Shown in pieces: positions 19,401 through 24,878 of a stretch of DNA of 64,000 nt (its first letter is position 1; each line of letters starts with the position of its first letter). The notes under the pieces are model-generated. The model saw only the letters and a program-made list of their open reading frames with translations. It did no database searches and was not told where the DNA came from. A program made the position numbers and the translations under genes. Location: the NCBI GenBank assembly GCA_965213855.1, contig CBDCAA010000007.1, positions 744,001-808,000 on the forward strand, read 5' to 3'. This stretch comes from JBBROS01 sp965213855. GTDB taxonomy: Bacteria; Pseudomonadota; Alphaproteobacteria; Acetobacterales; Acetobacteraceae.

Positions 19401-19477
19401 GCCGGGTCGTTCACTCGCATTATCCGGGGAGTCGGCCGGCCCACGGTATGGGCGGCAGCCAATTTCAAGCTCGTCAC
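16430..19477 (-). CDS. glgE: GlgE: alpha-1,4-glucan:maltose-1-phosphate maltosyltransferase, long form
   Basis: A 1015-residue GH13_3 enzyme that adds maltosyl units from maltose 1-phosphate to alpha-1,4-glucan. The GlgE core starts near residue 385 (CVEGGQFPSRHIVG). It contains FASWYEVFPRS, the nucleophile Asp742 in LFRVDNPHTKP and the acid Glu771 in FLAEAFTRP, spaced 29 apart as in Streptomyces GlgE. The first 380 or so residues look like a degenerate amylase-type barrel without obvious catalytic residues; similar long forms occur in alphaproteobacteria. The frame opens with GTG at 19477; an ATG at 19420 is an alternative start. It heads the operon, 86 bases after phyR. Confidence 0.95.
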   Translation of the reverse strand: MTSLKLAAAHTVGRPTPRIMRVNDPAPASWPDAARRAAASGFDTILVPSWTADNALLADAAADLKLGVMADVVLDRVPTAWLSQAPGPFRQVSAPITDPRAPAPPAADALAALSESADAAALAAWWAPRIERMVDSGLTGVRLLGLQNLPGWSVAPVLSGLRDACPGVVLFGWTAGLPWPVLEAIPARVLDLVASSLAWWDGHSDWLWREMEVLRRLGAVVAEGGADPHRQAMAAVLAEGWMAADGAPGAEALNRSRAALAGLPWSRLVSPGGGPAYAILRTDAADPRRATRAALAMTALSGAELPAAVVLSAVQGDFGAFTAPTGGTLEPEATVTLDSGGLRLFTSAARPAAALRGLDRQGATAAGNAARVAIEACSPCVEGGQFPSRHIVGSEVVVEADLIADGHDKVGGVLRWRTANEAEWHEAPLTPMVNDRWTGRFPLRQLGRHEYVLEAWKDAYATFVDEIEKKYAAGVPIALELQEGANLVRAAADRSSGPLAATLGKVAAVLDAEGPDERRRVLLADTTRLAMAQADDRPLRATAGPVPVQAERTAAGFASWYEVFPRSMSDDPSRHGTFRDVIRHLPRVQAMGFDVLYFPPFHPIGKVNRKGPNNTLTPSPTDPGSPYAVGSEEGGHDALHPELGSFEDLQHLRQAAAEHGIELAMDFAIQCAPDHPWLKQHRDWFDWRPDGSIKYAENPPKKYQDIVNVDFYAPGSVPDLWVSLADTVLFWAGQGIRLFRVDNPHTKPLPFWHWMITEVQARFPDAVFLAEAFTRPKVMYRLAKCGFSQSYTYFTWRNTKAEFEQYLTELTAPAPGSPREYFRPHFFVNTPDINPVPLQTAPRQGFLIRAALAGTLSGLWGLYNGFELCDATPLPGREEYLDSEKYQIRTWDWNRPGNIVREIGQLNAIRKRNPALQTHLGVTFLRAENDQVLLFEKATPDRGNVVLVAINMDLAGPQSSRIEIPFWRWAPEPAALLATDLLTDRQERWTGHEQTVMLTADQPFALWRLRPEATA

Positions 19478-19563
19478 GTCGCTCTGGTCCCCCGGAATGG
19501 TGCCCTTCCAGCGTCCGGCACCGCCGGGAGTTGCCGAGCCAATCAGCTGCGCAAGAGTCCGCC
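19478..19563 (-). promoter_or_regulatory. phyR-glgE spacer, possible weak EcfG-type promoter
   Basis: These 86 bases separate the phyR stop from the glgE start on the same strand. I see no intrinsic terminator: the only hairpin is a 5-bp CCGGC/GCCGG with no T-run. On the minus strand GGCAAC, a 16-base spacer and CGCT lie about 35 bases before the GTG. That resembles the EcfG consensus (GGAAC, 16-17, CGTT) with two mismatches. Read-through from phyR and a local stress promoter are both possible; the promoter call is weak. Confidence 0.25.
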
Positions 19564-20307
19564 TCAGCCGAGTTGCACGCCGCCGGTGACGGCTTGATAC
19601 GTCGCGATCGCCAGCGCCAACGGCTCGAACGGCTTGGTGATGACGAACGCCGGCTCGACCGCCTCGCCCGTCAGCAGCCGCTCCGGATAGGCCGTCACGA
19701 AGATCACGGGCGCGTAGTGGTGCTTCATGATCCGCGCCACGGCCGAGGTGCCGTCGCCGCCGTCGCCGAGGTTGATATCAGCCAGGATCAGCCCTGGCCG
19801 ATGCTGCTCGGCCAGCTCGACCGCCTCGGCCTCTGTCGACGCGACGCCCACCACGCGGTGACCGCAACTCGTCACCAGCTCCTCGATGTCCATCGCGATC
19901 ACGGGCTCGTCCTCGATGATCAGGACATCCGTGGCCGCCCCGTTCCGCAGATGGTCGCGCGCCGCCTGCAGTTGCTGGACGGCCTCCTCGACCGTGCTGG
20001 CCACGATCGGCGCCGCGTCGGCGACCGGCACCTCCTCCAGCGATGTCAGCAACAACAGCTGCCGCTGGCGCTGGCTCAGCTCGCCTCCTGCATAGGGGCT
20101 GCCGTTCGCCGTCAGCTCGTATTGCCGGGTCACGGTCCGATACAGAAGGCGCCGCGCGTCCAAGCCGTCGTCGTCGATGGTGCCGATCTCCCGCAGGCTG
20201 TCGGCGACGAGCGTGTCGCCCCGCGGCTGGCTTCCAGTCAGCGCCCGCGCATACCGGCGCGCATAGGGCAGGGCGCGGATCAGGTCTTCGCGACGCAAGC
20301 TGGTCAT
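19564..20307 (-). CDS. phyR: PhyR-type general stress response regulator
   Basis: A 247-residue response regulator with the diagnostic inverted layout. The first 115 residues form a sigma-factor-like domain (REDLIRALPYARRYARALTG, then LSQRQRQLLLLTSLEEVPVA). From about residue 125 there is a receiver domain with the acidic pocket VLIIEDEP, the phosphorylation site Asp177 in LILADINLGDG, and the conserved Lys in FVITKPFEP. When phosphorylated, PhyR binds the anti-sigma factor NepR through its sigma-like domain and so frees EcfG. It is transcribed away from the first sigma gene and towards glgE. The function is firmly supported by the architecture and by the nearby nepR, kinase and two sigma genes. 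Confidence 0.96.
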   Translation of the reverse strand: MTSLRREDLIRALPYARRYARALTGSQPRGDTLVADSLREIGTIDDDGLDARRLLYRTVTRQYELTANGSPYAGGELSQRQRQLLLLTSLEEVPVADAAPIVASTVEEAVQQLQAARDHLRNGAATDVLIIEDEPVIAMDIEELVTSCGHRVVGVASTEAEAVELAEQHRPGLILADINLGDGGDGTSAVARIMKHHYAPVIFVTAYPERLLTGEAVEPAFVITKPFEPLALAIATYQAVTGGVQLG

Positions 20308-20449
20308 GGACGTCCTTCCGATACACGTTGTTCGCGGGTCATAAGATAGGTCAGTGGCTCATCGGGCATAGGACGGTCGGGAGTTTGATCGGGGTTATGA
20401 CACAAGCGGGGTCTGGCGGCACGTCTCTCGGGACCGGGTCGTCATAGGC

Positions 20450-20986
20450 GTGGCGGGCGGCAAGCCAGTGCCCGGCGCGGAGGGTGCAATAGCCGAAACC
20501 GGGCCGCGCCGCCAAATCGCTGCCTTGCTGCCGGAATTGCGCGCGTTTGCACGCTTTCTCGCGCGGGACCGCTCCGCTGCCGACGATCTCGTGCAGGAGG
20601 CCGTGCTGCGTGCGCTGGGGTCGCTGCACCAGTTCCAGCAGGGGACGAGCCTCAAGGCGTGGCTCTTCACGATCCTTCGCAACGCCTTCTACGAGCAGGT
20701 CCGGCGGCGGAAGCGCGAGACGGCCGCCTTGGAAGCGTCCGTCGAGATATCCGAGCAAGCCAGCCCCGCCCAGGATGTCCATACCGACCTGAACGAGTTG
20801 CAGCGGCTTATCTGGACGCTGTCTCCGACGCTACGTGAGGCGCTGATCCTGGTTGCGGCGCAGGAACTGACGCACGAGGAGGCCGCGGCCGTGTGCCGCG
20901 TACCGGTCGGGACGATGAAGGCCCGCCTTTCACGTGCCCGCGTTGCACTCACGCTCGCCATACAACGCGCCGAGCAGTCCATCTAG
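20450..20986 (+). CDS. ecfG: ECF sigma factor, EcfG family (first copy)
   Basis: A 178-residue group IV sigma factor. Region 2 spans about residues 25-85 (ELRAFARFLARDRSAADDLV, then SLKAWLFTILRNAFYEQVRR) and region 4 about 110-170 (LSPTLREALILVAAQELTHE, VPVGTMKARLSRARVAL). EcfG sigma factors direct the alphaproteobacterial general stress regulon and are held by NepR. The GTG at 20450 is the assumed start; no strong ribosome site is visible and a slightly earlier start is possible. It is divergent from phyR, with 142 bases between them. A second sigma factor of the same type lies at 21708. Confidence 0.93.
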   Translation: MAGGKPVPGAEGAIAETGPRRQIAALLPELRAFARFLARDRSAADDLVQEAVLRALGSLHQFQQGTSLKAWLFTILRNAFYEQVRRRKRETAALEASVEISEQASPAQDVHTDLNELQRLIWTLSPTLREALILVAAQELTHEEAAAVCRVPVGTMKARLSRARVALTLAIQRAEQSI

Positions 20987-21060
20987 CGACAGATGACTCG
21001 TGGAACGTACGGGGCATTTCGACCATCTCCGCTCCTGACCGCAGCGGGCCCAACAAAGAG

Positions 21061-21217
21061 TACGTCATGGCCGGGCTCGACCCGGCCACCCACGCCGCTG
21101 CCGCCAATCAGGCCCCGCACGCCGGTGACGCGAACGCACCCGAGCCGCGCCGAATACCGTTCCACCGATCGTGGACCCCCGGCGTGGGTGGCCGGGTCAA
21201 GCCCGGCCATGACGTAC
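21061..21217. repeat. 157-bp palindrome-ended intergenic element, copy A
   Basis: The two ends are inverted copies of each other. The left end reads TACGTCATGGCCGGGCTCGA and continues through CCCGGCCACCCACGCC; the right end reads GGCGTGGGTGGCCGGGTCAA and continues to GACGTA. The stems can pair over about 36 bases with a central variable part. This is the type of REP/MITE-like intergenic element scattered in many alphaproteobacterial genomes. It lies 75 bases downstream of the first sigma gene, where a transcript would fold into a long hairpin. Confidence 0.85.
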
Positions 21218-21302
21218 GTTTGGACGTGCGGGGGGGCATTTGACTATCTCCGCCTCGTTCATCCACCGCACCGGTAATAGCAGGACCGTGGGCAACGGAG
21301 AG

Positions 21303-21459
21303 TACGTCATGGCCGGGCTCGACCCGGCCACCCACGCCGTTGCCGACAAACAGGCCTCGCACGGCGGTCACGCGAACACACCCGAGCAGCGCGGAATACA
21401 ACTCCACTGATTGTGCATCCCCGGTGTGGGTGGCCGGGTCAAGCCCGGCCATGACGTAC
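21303..21459. repeat. 157-bp palindrome-ended intergenic element, copy B
   Basis: Same length and same inverted ends as copy A, starting 242 bases after it. The central part has diverged by scattered substitutions, whereas the arms are nearly identical. Keeping the arms while the middle drifts suggests the paired structure is what is maintained or mobilised. Confidence 0.85.
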
Positions 21460-21707
21460 GTCTGGAACGTGCGACGATCATTCTGACCATCTCCGCTCCG
21501 CTCATCGACTCATCGACCGCACCGATGACGGCAGAACCGTAGGCAACAAAGAGGACGTCAAGCCCGGCACCCTATCTCGCCCACTCGCTTGCTGCATGCG
21601 GCAGCCGCCCGCCAACATCGCGTTTACGTGAACGAGCAGCGGGCAATCGGATGCAACGCCGGCGGTGGCTGTGTCATTGCTCGGATATGGAAACCAATGA
21701 GGGCAAC

Positions 21708-22295
21708 ATGGTGACGTCAATCATGATCGACGAAGGCCCAACGTTCCATCAGCTCGTCATCGCCATCGTCCCGAAACTACGGATTCAGGCGCTTGCGCTG
21801 ACCCGTAACCGGACAGCCGCCGAGGACCTTGTCCAAGACGCTGTCTGCAATGCCCTTTCGGCCCAGAACAGCTTCATTCCCGGCACCAACTTTGCCGCCT
21901 GGATGCACCGCATCCTTCGCAACCGCTTCATCTCCAATCTCCGCAAGCGCCGCGACACGACCGACATCGACGATGTGCCGGCGCATACATTCGCCACCGA
22001 GGCCCCGCATGAGGACCGGCTTGCGCTGAAGGAACTTGGCAAGGCAATGACCCGCTTGCCCGCCGACCAGCGGGAGGCGCTGGTCATGGTCGTTGTCCAC
22101 GGCATGAGCTACGAGGCCCTCGCCGAGGCGACGGGTTGTGCGGTTGGCACGGCCAAGAGCCGGGTGTTCCGGGCTCGCCGCCAGTTGGAGGCTTGGTTGC
22201 TTGGGGACAGCAAGGCCAAGCTGCCCGCAACCGGTGCCGCCTTGGACCTGCTACGCCATGCCGGCGATGAGGCCCGTTCGGCCCGGCTGTCCTGA
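21708..22295 (+). CDS. ECF sigma factor, EcfG-like (second copy)
   Basis: A 195-residue group IV sigma factor. Region 2 contains LALTRNRTAAEDLVQDAVCN and FAAWMHRILRNRFISNLRKR; region 4 contains LPADQREALVMVVVHGMSYE and VGTAKSRVFRARRQLEAWL. The frame opens at 21651 with further ATGs at 21687, 21708 and 21723. I prefer 21708 because GAGGG precedes it at a good distance. It differs clearly from the first sigma factor, so it is a paralogue and not a recent duplicate. nepR and the sensor kinase follow on the same strand, the usual company of an EcfG gene, so this copy may be the one NepR mainly controls. Confidence 0.92.
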   Translation: MVTSIMIDEGPTFHQLVIAIVPKLRIQALALTRNRTAAEDLVQDAVCNALSAQNSFIPGTNFAAWMHRILRNRFISNLRKRRDTTDIDDVPAHTFATEAPHEDRLALKELGKAMTRLPADQREALVMVVVHGMSYEALAEATGCAVGTAKSRVFRARRQLEAWLLGDSKAKLPATGAALDLLRHAGDEARSARLS

Positions 22296-22310
22296 CATAT
22301 TGGCCAAATA

Positions 22311-22363
22311 CCATGGCGGTTTGCCTGATGGCGCACCCACGGGTTGCGGCAAACCGGCCATGG
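22311..22363 (+). promoter_or_regulatory. Long hairpin between the second sigma gene and nepR
   Basis: CCATGGCGGTTTGCC (22311-22325) pairs with GGCAAACCGGCCATGG (22348-22363) with one bulged base, around a 22-base loop. The stem can be prolonged outward through GCCAA/TTGGC. It begins 15 bases after the sigma stop and ends 39 bases before nepR. There is no T-run, so it is not a classic terminator. It could dampen read-through into nepR or protect the upstream mRNA end, which would set the sigma to anti-sigma ratio. The structure is seen; the role is inferred. Confidence 0.55.
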
Positions 22364-22402
22364 TTGGCACAGGGGCATGAGCCATCCGGCAATGATCAGT
22401 GA

Positions 22403-22555
22403 ATGAAGCCGCCATCAGGTCCGAAGAAGGCGCCGACCGACCCGGCGTTCGACATTTGGCTAAACCGGGGCTTGCACCAGATGTTCGACCAAATCGCGAA
22501 CGAGCCCGTGCCAGAGGAATTGCTCCGATTGATCCGGGGGGATGAGGAGAAGTGA
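22403..22555 (+). CDS. nepR: NepR-family anti-sigma factor (50 residues)
   Basis: A very short gene that a 60-residue cutoff misses. It encodes 50 residues: MKPPSGPKKAPTDPAFDIWL, then NRGLHQMFDQIANEPVPEEL, ending LLRLIRGDEEK (the last two pieces share EL). The core LHQMFDQIANEPVPEELLRL matches the NepR pattern of a helix ending in a hydrophobic-x-x-EPVP turn and a second helix. NepR binds EcfG and is captured by phosphorylated PhyR. Its stop overlaps the kinase ATG by one base (TGATG), so the two are co-translated. It is somewhat shorter than typical NepR, lacking most of the N-terminal tail. Confidence 0.85.
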   Translation: MKPPSGPKKAPTDPAFDIWLNRGLHQMFDQIANEPVPEELLRLIRGDEEK

Positions 22556-23652
22556 TGCCGGACCGGTCCGCCACTTCGCTGGCTGACCTTCCTGACCCCG
22601 TCAATGACCGACTCCGCAAGAGCGTGCCACGCCTCCGGACCAGGGCCAACCTACGGCGTCGAACCGGCCTGGTCTCCACCCTGCCCTTTCGCGTGGGCAT
22701 GCTCGTGACTCTGGCCGTCGTGCCATCCATCGTCTTGGTGGCAAGCCGGTTCGACACCGTGCCGCGCCTGTTCGTGACGTTCGGCGTCGGGCTCGCAACC
22801 GCTCTTGTCGGAATCGAGTTCGTCGTCACCAGGCCATTGCGGGCCCTACAACGGGCCGCGGACGATTGGCGGCTTGGCAACGCATTCGTTGTCCCGCCCA
22901 CGCGGTCGCATCCGGTCGAGCTCCGTGCACTCGCACTCACCTTCAAACGCGCGACCCGCACGCTCACCCGCCGCGAGGCCCAGCTCAAGCTGGCGCGGCA
23001 GCGGCAGGAACTCGCGATGCAGGAGATCCACCATCGGGTGAAGAACAACCTGCAGATCGTGGCCAGCCTGCTCAATCTGCAAGCCAGCCGGATCCGGCTG
23101 CCCGAGGCGCGTGCCGAGTTCCAGTCAGCGCGTGACCGCGTTCGGGCGCTGGCCACCGTGCATCGCCACCTCTACGCCCATGGCGAGCTCCACACGATCA
23201 ACATGCGGACGTTCCTGCTAGAGCTGTGCGGCCAGTTGTTCCAGGCCATGGGCGAGACGGTGAACGGCCGGCTCATGCTCGACATCGCGGCGCCGGAGCT
23301 GGAGATGTCGAGCGACCAGGCCGTGCCGCTCTCGTTGATCGTGACCGAGGCGGTGACCAACGCCATAAAGTACGCTTATCCGGCCGGGCGTCGGGGCACC
23401 ATCTCCGTGTCGCTGCGCACCGTCGATGACGGGATCGAACTGGAGATCAAGGATGACGGCATAGGCATGCCGGCTGGCCGCTTGGAAACCGCCAGCGGGA
23501 CCCGCGACGGCATCGGCATCCAGCTCATCAACGGCTTCGCCCGCCAGCTCGGCGCCAAGGTCGCCGTCGAGCAGGGGCAGGGCACCCGCTATCTCGTGCA
23601 GATGAAGCTTCGCCGCGAACGCCCCGACACGCCCGTTCTCGCCGGCGTCTGA
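22555..23652 (+). CDS. Sensor histidine kinase, HisKA_2 family (PhyK-like)
   Basis: A 365-residue membrane kinase. Two hydrophobic segments lie at about residues 45-65 (VGMLVTLAVVPSIVLVASRF) and 70-92, with almost no periplasmic loop, followed by a HAMP-like linker. The phosphorylation box is His159-His160 in IHHRVKNNLQIVASLLNLQA, diagnostic of HisKA_2/HWE kinases. The ATPase domain has NAIKYAYP and DDGIGMP. Kinases of this class phosphorylate PhyR, and its one-base overlap with nepR makes it the likely PhyR kinase here. With so little outside the membrane it probably senses an internal or membrane cue. Confidence 0.92.
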   Translation: MPDRSATSLADLPDPVNDRLRKSVPRLRTRANLRRRTGLVSTLPFRVGMLVTLAVVPSIVLVASRFDTVPRLFVTFGVGLATALVGIEFVVTRPLRALQRAADDWRLGNAFVVPPTRSHPVELRALALTFKRATRTLTRREAQLKLARQRQELAMQEIHHRVKNNLQIVASLLNLQASRIRLPEARAEFQSARDRVRALATVHRHLYAHGELHTINMRTFLLELCGQLFQAMGETVNGRLMLDIAAPELEMSSDQAVPLSLIVTEAVTNAIKYAYPAGRRGTISVSLRTVDDGIELEIKDDGIGMPAGRLETASGTRDGIGIQLINGFARQLGAKVAVEQGQGTRYLVQMKLRRERPDTPVLAGV

Positions 23653-23723
23653 CCAGGGCGTTCTTCGCCCGCTTGCGGAAACCGTGTGCCGGAGGCACAT
23701 CGGGGGCCGGAGGTGGGATCGGG

Positions 23724-24869
23724 ATGGACAGCGAACTGCACGGCCAAATGACGCGGTGGCGCCAACACCTCCACCAGCATCCGGAGCTGACCAGCCACGA
23801 AGCCGCGACTGCCGGCTTCATCTGCAGCCAGCTGCAAACCCTCGGCGTCCCGTTCGTTGCGGGCGTTGGCGGTTATGGCGTGGTCGCGACCTTGCGCCGT
23901 GGCCAGTCCAACCGCAGCGTCGGCTTGCGCGCCGACATTGATGCGCTGCCGATCACCGAGACGACCGGCCTGGCCCACGCATCCCTCAACCCCGGGGTCA
24001 TGCATGCCTGCGGCCACGACGGCCACACCGCAAGCCTGCTCGGCGCCGCCGCGCTGCTGTCCAGGGACGAGGGCTGGACGGGCACGGTCCACCTCGTGTT
24101 CCAGCCCGCGGAGGAAGGGGGCGGTGGCGCGAAGGCGATGCTGGCCGATGGTCTGTTCGACCGGTTCCCGATGGAGCGCATCTTCGGCTACCACAACTGG
24201 CCCGGCCTGGAAGCTGGTCACATCATGGTCCACGACGGCCCGGTGATGGCGGCGGCGTCACGCATCGAGATCGTGCTCGACGGCCATGCCGGCCATGCCG
24301 CCATGCCCCATCTAGCGCGTGACCCGATGCTCGCCGCCGGTCACCTGCTGGTCGCGCTGCAGTCCATCGTTGCGCGCAACGTCGATCCGATGGACACCGC
24401 CGTGGTCACGATCGGCACCGTCCAGGGCGGCTCCGCCGTGAACCAGATCCCCAGCCAGGTGCGTATGGCCGGAACTTATCGCACCCATAGCCAGTCCGTG
24501 CGCGACATGATCGAGGGCCGGATCCAGGCGATCGCCGCCGGCATCGCGAAAACCTATGACGTCGACGCGTCCGCCACGATCAGCCACGGGGTGTGTGTGA
24601 CCGCCAACAGCGCCGCCGAGGCCGCACTCGCGGCCGACGTCGCTGCATCGATCGGTGCGCCAGTTCGCCGCGACATGCGCCCCAGCATGGCCGGCGAGGA
24701 CTTCGGCTGGTACCTGGAGCAGCGGCCCGGCGCCTTCGCCTGGATCGGCAACGGTCCGGCGCGTGTTGGCGGCGAGCTGCACAACTCCAGCTACGATTTC
24801 AACGACGCGATCCTGCCGGTCGCGTCTGGCTGGCTTGCCGCCACGGCACGCCGGGCTTTGCAGGACTAA
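23724..24869 (+). CDS. M20 family amidohydrolase (hippurate hydrolase-like)
   Basis: A 381-residue zinc-dependent amidohydrolase of the M20D group, acting on N-acyl amino acids or similar amides. Metal and catalytic motifs are LRADIDALPI, HACGHDGHTA, FQPAEEGGGG with the catalytic Glu, GYHNWPG, and the dimerisation-domain GHAGHAAMPH. SMAGEDFGWYL near the end carries the last ligand region. The ATG at 23724 has GGAGGT about 10 bases upstream. It ends 9 bases before cydD. The substrate cannot be read from the sequence. Confidence 0.92.
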   Translation: MDSELHGQMTRWRQHLHQHPELTSHEAATAGFICSQLQTLGVPFVAGVGGYGVVATLRRGQSNRSVGLRADIDALPITETTGLAHASLNPGVMHACGHDGHTASLLGAAALLSRDEGWTGTVHLVFQPAEEGGGGAKAMLADGLFDRFPMERIFGYHNWPGLEAGHIMVHDGPVMAAASRIEIVLDGHAGHAAMPHLARDPMLAAGHLLVALQSIVARNVDPMDTAVVTIGTVQGGSAVNQIPSQVRMAGTYRTHSQSVRDMIEGRIQAIAAGIAKTYDVDASATISHGVCVTANSAAEAALAADVAASIGAPVRRDMRPSMAGEDFGWYLEQRPGAFAWIGNGPARVGGELHNSSYDFNDAILPVASGWLAATARRALQD

Positions 24870-24878
24870 ACTGCACCC

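Larger units (their letters stand above)
21001..21570. repeat. Tandem repeat array of about 240-bp units between the two sigma genes
   Basis: Three head-to-tail units fill the 720-base gap between the sigma genes. They begin near 21001, 21221 and 21463 with TGGAACGT or a close variant, followed by a shared GACCATCTCCGC-like stretch. Units 1 and 2 each contain a 157-base palindrome-ended element. Unit 3 stops after the left edge of that element and looks truncated or collapsed (GAGGACGTCAAGCCCGGCAC). No coding sequence is likely: the short frames starting MAGLDPATHA that it produces are well-known spurious translations of such repeats. Confidence 0.85.

Noticed and set aside
20983..21452. Several short frames beginning MAGLDPATHA
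   Set aside because: They arise from both strands of the palindrome-ended repeats and are known false genes.
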